DNA from: Epiperipatus broadwayi
Lineage: Eukaryota; Onychophora; Udeonychophora; Euonychophora; Peripatidae
Direction of reading: 5' to 3'
Assembly: GCA_028023455.1 (NCBI GenBank)
Contig: JAQFVV010012420.1
Coordinates: forward strand, 868,001 to 932,000
DNA: 64,000 nt
Positions 9,780-21,800 of the stretch are shown here, one piece after another. Each line of letters starts with the position of its first letter. Position 1 is the stretch's first letter. Both the position numbers and the translations under genes were made by a program. Under the pieces are notes generated by a model that made no database searches, was not told the DNA's origin, and saw only the letters and a program-made list of their open reading frames with translations.

Positions 9780-11160
9780 ACGTTTTTCTTTTATTTCAAA
9801 AATTGGTAACTCTTTATCGTAATTCTTAAAATTCTCTTGATAAAATATTTAGCAGCTATTAAATGATTCATAAAAGCAAATCTTTGTTTTGCTTTTTTAC
9901 AAATATGGTCATATATTTATTTTCATAATTTTACATAGTTGCCAGATTCACAAAAGATTGACTTACAAATTTTTAAAACTGCTTTATAAAATTCATTCAA
10001 TGCTCTTCGACATTTCTAGATTGTGTAATGCTTTAATATCTAGCATAATATTACGAAAAAGTTTTAGCCAAAACAAAAATGTTTCATTTTTTAGCAATCA
10101 AAAAAATCCCGTCAAAACTTGTATAGTTTTATCAGTCGTTTTTAAAGATTGCAATTCTTCAAAACATTTTATAAGATTATCTTTATTTTATTAAACTGTA
10201 TTAACTGTTCTTACACTAAAATTCTGTGTGGATGGTTTGACAATATGCACCTTAACATATTTATGCAGAGATTTTGAAAATAATGTTGCTTGCTATTCCC
10301 AACAGATTTGCAAAAAAAAAAAAACAATCAGGAAGTTTAATGGATATAGAAACATGTTTCATAATAAGGTGTAGTTGATGTGTATAGCAATGAATAAAAT
10401 ATGCATTTTAAAAACCTGTTGTATCCTATGTTGCACACTTCCCTGCTCTTTTTTCATAACATTAGCTCCATCATATATCTGAGCTATTAATTTATTTTTC
10501 AATACCTTATGAACTTCATTAAGTAAACATTTAGATATGCAATCTGCACTTACATTTTCAAGATTAAAAAAATGTCCCAAATTGCTTATAAATTACACTA
10601 TGAAGTTAATAACAGAAAATAATTATTGATTATGTAATTGCAGAAATGTCTGCAGTATCATTGGCCCTGACATCTCTATGATATATTTTCAATTTCTAAA
10701 GCTATTTGTTCTTGACAAATTTCACACACATTTTTTTGGGATAGTTTTGATGTACCTTTAAACACTGAACTGTTTTTGCAAAAAAGTATCAAAGGTTGCA
10801 ATAAAATTTATTAACCACTTAAAAACTCCTGATTTTCTGATGAATCACTTTCTTTATGTCTATGTAGTGATAATTCAAATTTGCTACAAAATTTTATACA
10901 ATCTATTGTTTTTGATAAATTTCTCATTTACTGCTCTATAAGCCTTGCTAAGTTGTTCAGGAATATTAACTTGCCCCAAAAGTGATAATAAAACCATATT
11001 TTTCAAGTGTTTATATAAATTTTGATATTTTTCATATTTTTCTTTTAGTCTACTTATAATTGTAAAACCATTCTCAATCCACACAGTATTGCTGTTAAAA
11101 AATAAGCAAGAAAAACAAAACAAAGCATTTCTAATTTCGCAATCCCACAACCATTTTATT
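9780..11160 (-). pseudogene. hAT (ZMYM1-like) transposase, N-terminal and central remnant
   Basis: Best-preserved stretch is 10884-11150: WDCEIRNALFCFSCLFF, then GFTIISRLKEKYEKYQNLYKHL and LLGQVNIPEQL. These match the TTF-type zinc-finger region and the following conserved block of ZMYM1-like hAT transposases. A second stretch (about 10770-10680) has the VFKGTSK...CQEQIALEIEN block. The third, 10359-10580, has FFNLENVSADCISKCLLNEVHKV and KLIAQIYDGANVM, the block after the first catalytic region. Stops and frame changes separate them. Such transposases cut and paste hAT elements with 8-bp target duplications. Sequence below about 10350 is too decayed to follow in detail. Confidence 0.8.
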
Positions 11161-11164
11161 TTTG

Positions 11165-11856
11165 CTTATCAATCATTTTATTTTTACTAACTGCTATTTG
11201 ATATATAACATCTGAAGTAGATCGACCATTAGTTTTTATTTCAATTTATTCATGTAATAATAATGGGAAAAATATAATTTTTTATATATACAGAATATAT
11301 TTAACACTAACACACATCATGATAAATATTTAAAATAATATTTCTTTTATTATTTTATTATATTTTTCAAAATAAATATTTATATATTAATTTATAAATA
11401 TTAATAACAAGAAAAAAATAGAATATTTTATTCCTCATCCTAAATAAAAACAATACGTTATCCTAGATATAGAGTAGAAGACAAAAAAAAATATTCGCTC
11501 TGAAGTGAAACCACAATAGATTAACATACCATTCTCAAATAACTATTGACGTTGTGCAGTAAGCAGTTCCCAGGGCATTTGTTACATGCACTGATAAGAG
11601 CAAATAAATCTTGGCAGAACTTTCCAAAATTCACCGAATGTAACATTTCTAACACTGCTGTAATTAGCAGCAGTCTTTGAACAGAAACTCCAGCATCAGT
11701 TAAAATAATTATTTTTAAATATGGTTTAATTAACTACATTTACATAATAATTATGCAAAATAATAAATGTCTATTATATTATTGATAAGTTCAAGCACAA
11801 TTTTAATATTTTTTGTATTTTTTTCTGGCAATGATGCAGTGTAGCAATGCTTATTT
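11165..11856. other. Non-coding AT-rich DNA, possibly hAT flank
   Basis: May include the decayed 5' end of the hAT element. No terminal inverted repeat identified. Confidence 0.4.
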
Positions 11857-12285
11857 GTATTTTTACATTGGTCTATTACTATCATCTAATATGAGTATGG
11901 AATGTCTTTAGAAAAATTTAACTTTATTTAAATATTCCAAATACATTCAACTGTTACTAATAGCACATCATCCAGGTTAGTATATGCGCAATGTTTCAAG
12001 AGGTATTATTCTCCCCTCTTCTTCAGGTGTTGCTGGTCTGGCCAGTGACAGTATTAGCATAGGATTCGAACCCGGACCCTTAGATGCTTGAGTATTGAAT
12101 TTTAAGGTAATACTTATTATTCTCCCCTCTTCTTCAGGTGTTGCTGAAATGTTGTGCATATAATAACCTGTATGATGTGCTATTACTAACAGTTGAATGT
12201 ATTTGGAATATTTAAATAAAGTTAATTTTTTCTAAAAACATTCCATACTCATATTAGATGATGGAAATAGTCCAATATAAAATAC
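11857..12285 (-). mobile_element. Palindromic element of family H (tRNA-like / hammerhead-like / tail), copy 2
   Basis: The ~130-bp tail of copy 1 occurs here twice in inverted orientation, at about 11857-11998 (minus) and 12146-12285 (plus). The two tails flank a minus-strand core with B box GGTTCGAATCC (12063-12073) and the hammerhead-like motif (11993-12026). A 31-bp block of the core is exactly repeated at 12004-12034 and 12115-12145, giving a 111-bp period, so the core is about 1.3 tandem monomers. Partial tandem copies and inverted tails are both known habits of Penelope-like elements. Confidence 0.75.
11993..12026 (-). ncRNA. Hammerhead-ribozyme-like motif, copy 2
   Basis: Minus strand: CTGAAGA (12026-12020), helix AGAGG (12019-12015) with CCTCT (12003-11999), one extra T (11998), then GAAAC (11997-11993). 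Both conserved core strands CUGANGA and GAAA are present, unlike copy 1. The extra nucleotide between helix II and GAAA, and the lack of an obvious helix I/III partner, leave activity open. Confidence 0.5.
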
Positions 12286-13074
12286 AACTAAAACACCATC
12301 ATTACAAATCTTCAGAAAAACACTAGTAATGCTTATGTACCAGCTACCACTGATTTATTATAATCATGTAAATAAAGCTTTATAAAATAGTATTAGAATA
12401 AGAATTTAACTTTTTATCATATAAAAGCATTCTATTCAATGTGTTTAACACACTGTCCTTTAATGACTATAGTCTAAATTGGTTTCTGAGCTAATTCTTT
12501 TTTTCAGGAATCTGCAAGTTAAGAATTCTATTCATGAAATTGACTCTTAGCCCAATACATCAGTTATTCAATATTGGGGGGAAAAAAAAGAAGAAGATAT
12601 TTAAATGTTCTTAACTGAAGTATGAAAGATCAAAAATAATTTGATTTGATCAGATTACTGTAATGGGTTATTCACTACTTTTGAGAAAGGTATCACACAA
12701 TTATAGATCACCAGACTTGAGTTTATATTTAATAATGTTATTCCATTTTTTCTTAACACTTATACTATATATATATATTGCCATGGCATTTAGATAATGT
12801 CTTTAGAATCAGGTTAACCCATATAAGGTTTTGGTAAATTATTTCATTTCTGTAGAATTTTTTTATTAGGTTTACAAAATTGATAAAAAAATATGCTTTT
12901 ATTTTTTCCGCAGTATATTAAACAGATGAAACAGGTAAACTTTTCAATTTTCTAATATGGTATATCAACTCATCCCAAAGACATTCTATCGAATCATATC
13001 AAAATTTCATGAAGGTCAATATAATCATGCTGTGTATGTAACATTTTTCAAACCATTTCAAATTTATATCATCA
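12286..13074. other. Non-coding AT-rich DNA
   Basis: No feature recognised apart from a short (TA)n run near 12764. Confidence 0.6.
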
Positions 13075-13082
13075 CTTTAAGA

Positions 13083-13675
13083 TAGAGTGACCAGACATCC
13101 TGATTTTTCAGGATTTGTCTCTATTTTTCATTGTGTCCCCGAAATGTCTTTTCGGGACCATTTTATGTCCCAATTTTCAAATACTCATAATTATTATTTG
13201 TAATTCATTGTAAAAATGGTAGTTTCTTGGCCCTCTCTATCCATTTCAGTCTCTACAGTAATATTATAAAAACTTCAGACAAATTCCAACAGCAAAATAA
13301 AGATCGCTATTATGTCATATGGTTGGATTCTCAAGCTAGATGCGTTCTCATGTCCAACCTCACCTTGAAGCATGCACAGTTAGATTTTTGTAGGATAAAA
13401 TTTGAACTGTGTTTGCACCTGCTTTGATTGACAGTGTAGTTTTACTAGTTATTATTGATATTAATTTTCTATAGTGATAAAATTAATAGGAATATTAATA
13501 ACCCTAAACAATAGACAACATGCCAAAGAGGAAGTGCACTTACAATGATAAATATACACAGGCATGGAGTTTTATAAAAAAAGGATGCAATGCCATAAAA
13601 ATGATTGGTCATTATGTCCCGATTTTTGATCAAACCAATGTCCCGATTTTTGATCAAACCAATCTGATCACCCTA
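13083..13675. mobile_element. hAT-type MITE, 593 bp
   Basis: Ends TAGAGTGACCAGACA... and ...TCTGATCACCCTA form terminal inverted repeats, with subterminal GATTTTT/GGGAC blocks. An exact 8-bp direct repeat CTTTAAGA flanks the element (13075-13082 and 13676-13683), the hallmark of hAT insertion. A 24-bp block (TCCCGATTTTTGATCAAACC plus flank) is duplicated in tandem next to the right end. No transposase inside, so it is non-autonomous. Confidence 0.85.
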
Positions 13676-13683
13676 CTTTAAGA

Positions 13684-15440
13684 ATGAGATATTAAAATAA
13701 ATTATGCCAGAGGTAAACAATAGTAAATTACCCACTGGCATTCATAATAGTATTAATCATAGTACACTGCATATAATTACTTTACCTGTCTTTGGGAAGA
13801 GAACTTTATACTGCAGATACTGCTACAATGCCAACATTATTTTGTAGTTTATAAATACACTTTGGCATTAAAAATGTTTGGTATTACAACAATGAAAATC
13901 AGTAAAAAAAAAAAAGTCTAAATTTTTTATCAAAAAACATAGTCATAGTTTAATATCTTGGATTAATAAATTCATACTGAAATCAAAAAAGTAATAATAA
14001 AATTTTATTGCTAATATATCATATGAAATTTCTAAATTTGAATAATCTATTCAGAAAATGGTATTACATAGAGGAAAGCAATGAAAAACTAATTCATAAC
14101 AAATAAAACACAAGTAGCATTATAGCAAGCAAAGCAATTGTAGCAATAGTACCAGAATATGATTTTGTAATATAGATCACAAAACACAATAGATTTGTTT
14201 AAATATCTAACTGCTAACTTGATTGAATACAACAACCTTTAACATAAGAAATTAACATTTGTTGGCTAATCGTAATATGTACAATTAATTACAATAACTT
14301 ATCAATATATCCCTTAGGCTCACCAAAATAATAACTAAGATCATGGTGGCTTGTAAGTGTCCTAGATCCCACTTCAGAACCTTTAGATGACATTAATTGG
14401 AAATGAAGGCCAGCCTTGGTCCTTCATCTTCTAGGTGATAATTTATCAGTAATGCTTGGCCTCTATCACATTTTGTCAGGACTCATCTTTTAACTGTTCT
14501 GATCAATTGTTCTCTGGAATAATTACAGTTCCTACTTTTAATTAATTATCACTTTGGATTGAAGATTTCATTTGCTAATTACTGTCTGATATTTCTTCAC
14601 ATCACTAGGTTGCACTACTGTATGGAGAGGTTTGCTTGCCTCTGTTGTTTCTTCACAGTTTGTAGATTAATGAATAAACTCACTCCTTGCATCCCTTAAA
14701 TATATATATATATACAATTAAAATGTAATAATTTTAAATTTTTATGTCTAATTATTTGTGTATAATATTTCATTTATTTATGCTGCATGTTTGTATTGAT
14801 GTTTTTTTTATTATGTACAACCAGCAATACAAAATGTATTCCATAAAAAATTAGCATCAATAAATATCTTAAGTAAAAGCAATAAAATAATCCATAAATG
14901 TGTGTATTTATTATTGAATGTAGATCATATTAGAAAATAACTAATGTTTTACTAAACATAAGAAAATAATTTTGATGACAATAAGGCTATTAAATAAAAA
15001 TAGTAAAAAAAAAAACCAATTCGTAAGGAATAAAATGCAGGTATTTCTTCACAGTTTGTAGATTAATGAATACTTGTTCCTTGCATCACTTAAATATATA
15101 CACAAACAAAGCAATACAAAAAATAATTTATAAGAATTTAATAAATTCATATGCTGGTCTTAATCCCTCTTCTCCCCAAAAGGGTATAAGACCAAATGCA
15201 TATTTTATGCCTAAAATAATTTATAGCAGTCAAAGAAATGTAAAAGGATTCCATAAGAAAGCAACCCCCTCCCCCACAATAAATATAAAGTTTTAAGGTT
15301 ATAGCCTTAATGAATATTACTTTAAGTAACGAGTATGCGCTTTGTAAATATAATTATTATAAAGTGATAGGGTGAATGTAATCAAACACTGTCAATGCGA
15401 TGTGATGCACTGTGTGTTCTTCTTTCTTGAAGTCAGGAAT
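13684..15440. other. Non-coding DNA with one internal direct repeat
   Basis: A ~65-bp block with TTTCTTCACAGTTTGTAGATTAATGAATA occurs at about 14647-14712 and again at 15046-15105, ~400 bp apart. No protein or LTR structure links the two copies. (TA)n at ~14700. Nothing else seen. Confidence 0.5.
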
Positions 15441-15449
15441 CTCTCAGCA

Positions 15450-16800
15450 ACTATGCTCAGAGAGACATGTTAGCCACCTTCCCTCTCTCCACCCTAAACT
15501 TTTCCCATATTCTTTTCTATCCTACTCCTTCCCATTTCTACAACATTATTTTTGTTCACTCTATGGCCTTTATATCTAAATCTCCCTCATCTTTTTCCAA
15601 ACCCAGCATAAAAACCAATAACCCAAATTATACTCACTTTGTTTATATTTACTCTCCCACAACTTCATTATTCCTTTCTGCTTGTAAACATTTACACTCA
15701 ACAGATATCTAATATTTTCTATGCCTTCATTACTAAATCACCCACCTTTCTCCATTTATGTATATATTCCTTTGTAGCTAATGATCCCGTTTGAGCCTTA
15801 AATAGTAAACTACTTTCCTTGCTATTATCATAAACTAACTCACACCCAATATTCTGTTTACTTCTATAAATATTTAAACTCCTTTTACTCTCCATACTAG
15901 CTCTCCAATTCCCTATTCTTTATTAAATGCACCTATTCTTCTATTCCATTCCTTAACACTATAACACTCAACAATTCTAACACAATCATCCCATCTTTTG
16001 TATAAGTATACTGACATAAATTCTTTATCTAAATTTTATGCATATCACATTACCTTTCTCACACATCTTGTTGCCTGCCCTTTATTCATAACCCAATTCA
16101 ATACTATTTTGGCTATTCTTTTATTATCCATAAACTGCAATCTACCAAACATTTTCATTTTGCTTTTTGCATCTCTCATATAAAAACTTGACCATCCCAT
16201 TTCTCCTTGAATTGCATCCTTTGCCATCCACACTTCTGTATCTAATGCATGTCTTCCTACTTCTCTTTCTACTTTTTCTAAGTAATCTAATACCCTTTTG
16301 CTAACACATAATGCATCATTATTATATGTTAACCCTGCTACTGCCACTCCCTTCCATACAATTCTAGCTACATCATATTTATTATATGAGAACACTGTTA
16401 ATTTCTTTATCAATCTCTTTCTTTTCTTTACTTCATTTATCAATTTTTTCTCCTATTTGTCCAAGCAATTTCTCTGATTACTTAAGATGATTCCCAAATA
16501 GTTATATCTATTAACCACCCTTAACTTGTATATCCCTCAGTAAAAATTCTTTCTCTTCTCTTTCCCCAGTATTAATCATCATTACTTTTGATTTTTCTTC
16601 AGTAAATTTAATCACAATCTCTTTACCCACCTTTGTGCATGTTCTTAGCATAACTTCCATATCTTCCCTTTTTTCTGCACACAAAAAAACATCTGCAAAT
16701 AAGACCCGACAATGTATATACTCATTTTGCCACCTATTAATGGTATCTCTACCCCTCTTCCTGTCATGACTTCTATATCATAACACTATCTAGTATTACA
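15450..16800 (-). pseudogene. LINE family C, reverse transcriptase 3' portion
   Basis: Reading downward from 16800 the minus strand shows a degenerate catalytic box (FADVF in place of F/YADD, ~16700), then EDMEVMLRTC, a SKVMMIN block and YNYLG. These are followed by an intact 132-residue frame (16443-16045). That frame contains VARIVWKGVAVAGLTY, EREVGRHAL, AIQGEMGWSSF and MFGRLQFM, a C-terminal region distinct from the other LINEs in the window. A tail with RNILSVNVYKQKGIMK-like residues continues to ~15450. Premature stops and frame changes mark it as dead. The plus-strand open frame at 15467-15712 is its antisense shadow. Confidence 0.8.
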
Positions 16801-17816
16801 GTGTGAAGGTAATGAAATATGAAGCTTACATGTCATGAAATGTATGTTTTCTATTTTTTTTAACCCCAAAATAAATACAATAAAGACTTTGATGTAAGCA
16901 CTTAATGTTTTACTGTAATTTTCCAAGTGACTGTCTCTAGTTCTTAATCCAATGGTAAACTGAAAAAGTTAATTGCTATTTTAAAAGACATTAAAGATAA
17001 AAAATTCATGCCACATTAAAAATATATATATATATAAAAAATTCTTCATTTTGAGTTGAATAATAATAAAAAATTTGCTAATTTTATTGTTACAATAAAA
17101 TAAATTGTATTTGCCAGACTTAACACTATCATTAAAATTATAGATTACTTTTTTATTAATTTAGTTGGGGGGGGGGGGATACTTACGTTTTTTTTATTAT
17201 TTTGCATATTTTTATTTCGTGTATATTAATTTTTTCTTCATCGATGCACCTAAAATGGCATTACTGGGCAGGTAGTTCATACAAATTTAGACAAATCACA
17301 TGCTATATTAATACTATCAAAATGATTTAATTTTCATAATTCTGCTGATAAATTACCGTGAGCATTATTGTTTGGTGCCTAGTTACTCAACCTGACTCTG
17401 AGAAGAGAATTTAACATACTTATGACATGGGTATATTGTGATGCCTTTTAGTCCATTGAGCAGGTAGACAATCAGATTTTAAAAAATCTCATAGTGTAGA
17501 AATTAATTATTTCCATTGATGTGCTCATGATCTAATGTTTAAAAGTCTAAGTGAATATGATTAGCTAAGGATTCCACAAACAATCTCACAATTTTTTAGA
17601 TAGCTTACTCCTTAACTAATCCAGCTAGCTATTCAATATTGATAATTTCAATAATGCAAAGAGTACTCGTACCAAAATAATATAGGATGATCAGGTGAGG
17701 GTTAAAATTTGAGGTCAGAAATGTAGCATTTTTCACTTCTAATGAGTAATGTGTAACACATTCTCAGGAGTATAGGACCCATGGTTTTCCATTACATTTA
17801 CTTACAACTTTCTACA
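16801..17816. other. Non-coding AT-rich DNA
   Basis: Includes a (TA)n run near 17020 and a 13-base G run at ~17166. No gene seen. Confidence 0.55.
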
Positions 17817-18811
17817 TCACATGATCACCATTTCTTATGCTTATACAAGCTGTTACAGCAGTAGCAACTCTCCATACAATAGTATCACCCACTGAAAGGC
17901 ATAATAATCAATGGGTGCTAGAAAGTTTGGCTATCAAAATCCCTATCTAGTAATCACTAAACCAATATCCCCAGACTAGTTTTTAGCCTTGTGTTTTTAT
18001 TAGTGGTGTCTTGGATCTGAGAGCATTAATACTTATATCTTTGGATCTAATGCAACCCTTCAGCAGCCACTTTTTACCTTTTTAGTTAATTATAATGCAT
18101 TTATCTGTATAATCAGACAAATCTAAACTCAGTTCAGTATCTATACATTTTGGTATTTTTGGTTTTTTAATAATCATAATCACTATCATCCTTTGGCCAG
18201 CATTGGTATTAAATCATTAAAAAACATTAATTGATCACTATTTCTTATGCTTACACAAGTTGTTAAAGCAGTAGCAACTCTCTTCATACAATAATGCCAT
18301 CCAATACAAATCATAGTAAGCAATGAATGTGGCTTGCACTGAGTGCCACTACTGTATGGAAAAAATTGTGATTGTTTTAATAGATTGTGTAAACATAAGA
18401 AATGGTGATCATGTGACATTTTAGTAGTTTAATACTGATCCTGACCAAAGGATAATGGTGGCTATGGTTATTAAAAAAACCAAAGACACCAAAATGTATA
18501 GATCGTAAATTGGATTCAGATCTGCATGATTACATAAGCAAATGAACTTGGATTAAAAACACTGTTTTCATTTGGGACTCATAGCTTTATAGTTAAGTAA
18601 AAAGGTGGCTGCTGGAAGATTGCATTAGATCCAAAGATTTAAATAGTGTTCTCAGATCCAAGGCCCCTTGCCACAAGCCAGAAACTAGTCTGAGGATATT
18701 GGATGAGTAGACTCTAGATAGGATTTGGATGCACAAATATTCTAGCACCTATTGATTACTATAGCTTGCAATAATAGCAGTACTGTATGGAGGGTATTGC
18801 TAGAGTAACTA
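17817..18811. mobile_element. Nested foldback element, family F1 (~1 kb)
   Basis: A left arm (~17850-18216) and a right arm (~18432-18811) are reverse complements over ~370 bp. Shared blocks include CCATACA, TGGTGCTAGAA-type, CAGACTAGTTT, GGATCTGAGA, CTTTGGATCTAATGCAA, CAGCAGCCAC and CTATACATTTTGGT. The ~210-bp centre holds its own smaller hairpin (18225-18305 with 18345-18420) made of another copy of the element's end, ATGATCACCATTTCTTATG. Other members: 55121-55461 and a single arm at ~26555-26850. No protein is encoded. Confidence 0.8.
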
Positions 18812-21800
18812 CCTAATAAGATTCTCTTCAATCTTCATATTTTGTTAAGCTTATAATTTAAATATGGTAATTCAAAATTAATAATTTTTTAAAAATTGAT
18901 ATCCAATCTGGATTCTAGTATACTAGGGGAAAAAATTTTGTGAACTTTACCATATGGATATCCATCCATATTTGTCAATAAATAGGTATTTAATTGACAT
19001 TAACTAGAGAGTAATTTCAGATTTATCTAAGTTGGTCAGATATACTGACTACAATATGATGCAGCGTTTATCATACTGGTGGAAAAAAATATGAATGATT
19101 TGACTATTATTTATCTTTATGTATATAAATATATATTTATTTAACATTCACACATAAAAAGCTTTGTAAACTTAGTTTTTAACATTAAAAATTATTTGCA
19201 GAAAGTGATATTTTAAAAAAAAACTTTTTTTTTCGTTTAATCGTCATTGGATGTTAGAAATAACATAAAACATAATTTTCTTAAATAGTAAATATTAAAC
19301 AATAGAAATATATACAAATTTTTATTAACTATTAATATTTAAAAAAAAATGATTAAAAAATTAATCTTACCGCCATCTATTGACTATATATTTTTAAAAA
19401 AACAAAACTTTTATATAGTAATTACTGTAGATTAATAAAATATATTAGTAAAGTTGTGAAGAATGCAGATTTTCTGAAGTCGGAACAAATAAACGAAAAT
19501 TCTATTATAATTTTTTTATAGAATAAAATTTAAACGGCAGAAAAGCTTTTGTGTAAAATAAACATTTGCAATCATAATAAATATTTCATATTAAAGATAT
19601 ATATTTTACTTTTTTATATAATACTAAAAAAAAAAACCATCAATTTTCATGATAAAACTTATTATATTATATCTCAAAAATATAAATTTTTCAAAAACAT
19701 AATTTTTCAATCATATGCGTAGCTCTTATCAAAGGATCATTCTTTAACTATACAAAGAAATAATATTAAATAATAAATTATACGCATCCATATATCTCTA
19801 TATCATCATCATCGTCAAACATTATCAATCCACTGCAGAATGAATATCTTTCCAAGTTCAATCCATTTTCTCTGATCTCTATATATCAACAGTAATTGTA
19901 AGCATAAAATATAAATTCAAAACCATATTAAACTTTATTTTTATATCTTACTTTGAATGACCACTTTACAAAAGCATTATTAGTAAAAGCTTTAGTTATA
20001 TTTAAATTTATGCTATATTACTCATCTAATTAACATCAAGAAAATTTAATTGAAAAATATTAATAAATTCTTTCAGAAAAATCATGCACACCATCAAAAG
20101 TACAAGTTGCCAGAATCTTTATTTATACATTTTTTGAATGCTGCTATTAAAATCTCCTTGCATAATTGGTTAAATATTTTAGATTTTTAGTCCATCTACC
20201 CACTTTAATTGGTTGAATATATTTATAATGACATTAACTCCTCTACAAAACATTTCTCTGTCTTTCTATTGTCATAAGTATTAAAGAATTTGACTATGTA
20301 GATAAAACTGCTTAAATATTCTATTATAATAGCTCTCCTCAGAACGCACCAGATTATTTAACAGTCCGATGGTAAAATTTTTCAATCCTTATAATGAATA
20401 CACACTATTTTTTTATTATTATTATTAATAATTGAATATCTATGGATGGCTATCTAAAAAGCAATACGTTTGCTTATAAATATTTAGTTATCTGGAAAGA
20501 TTTGTAAGTTTCAACATCAAGTCCTGACAAGCTTCAGTGGCACTGTCATGAGACTCTTTCATTACATTATATAATTAGAGATCAAATATATTTAAAAAGT
20601 TAGAAATCAGAAGATGAGTTTTTGAGATAGATATTATTAATTGACTGGGTATTTTTATAATAAACAAATTTTTATTTTATTTTAATAAATGACTGGAAAA
20701 AAAAGAAGATTTTAAATGCAAACTTTAAGAATTTAGCCACTGATCACAAATTCATAATTAGGCACCCAAAAAAAAAAAAAAGTCATAAAATCATACATAG
20801 TATTAGTGAGAAAATGGACTACTATTAAACAAGTTATTAATAAATAAGGAATGCTGCATATAAAGACAAAAATAATAATTATATTCTACTGCTATGCACA
20901 AAGCAAGAAAAAAACCCACATTTCTTCTTAGTAGAAATATATCTCATGATCACCATTTCATGTTTATAGTTTGGTACTGTTATTTATCTTTAATTGTTAG
21001 AGATAAACAATCAATCTTATAGCAATAAGCTGGATTGCACATTTGATAGATTGGAATTATTAACATCCAATGATTATGATGATTTCCTGTGTGTTTTGAT
21101 GCAATAGTAGAGTGGTAGTTTCTGGAGTTTAAGATCTATGGGTTGTGTCCAGATCTGTCACTCCCAGTGCTCCAAGTGCTTATTAATTTTTGGGTAATAA
21201 AGCCATTTGATCATTTATTTGTTTTTATTATGATGATATTTATAATAGCTTACTAATTTCTCTTTCTGATAATTCATATTGATTTTTGTTTTAAGACATA
21301 TACAGTACTTTATCTTATATAGGATTTGCCTCAGTGAACATCATAAATTTATGCCCAATTCTCAGAAAAACATAACCATTCACTATAAAGGATTAAAAAA
21401 AAAGTAATATCCACTTAGGAATTATAACAGGATACCAACAGCACTTAAAGCAATATGTCATCTTTGTAATATAAAATGTACCAATTCATGCTTTAAAACT
21501 TTCTTTACATAATAAATCACCAAACAAAAATAAATTAAAAAATATACATTAGCTTGAATACAATTTGCTTACTTTTTTATTTAATATCTTAATAATTACA
21601 ATAAAATTGCAGAATGTTTAGCAAGATTAAGATCCCCCCCACCGCCAAAAAAAAAACAACAACAAATTTTTAAAGTTTCCCTCATAATTTAATTTTATAA
21701 AATTTTGATCACATAATAAAGTCTACTAAAAATACATTAATAAGTTAATTGAAATATAATTTTTAACTTTTTTTATCTAAATATAATAAGCAATATGCTT

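Noticed and set aside
14647-15105. Direct repeat ~400 bp apart as a possible short LTR pair
   Set aside because: No TG..CA ends, primer site, polypurine tract or target duplication; more likely a local duplication.
15467-15712. Plus-strand frame of 81 codons
   Set aside because: It is the antisense of the LINE family C C-terminal region and its translation has no family match.
21100-21180. Possible tRNA gene or second SINE (TAGAGTGGTAG ... GGTTGTGTCC)
   Set aside because: No cloverleaf and no target duplication or clear second copy, so not called as a feature of its own.
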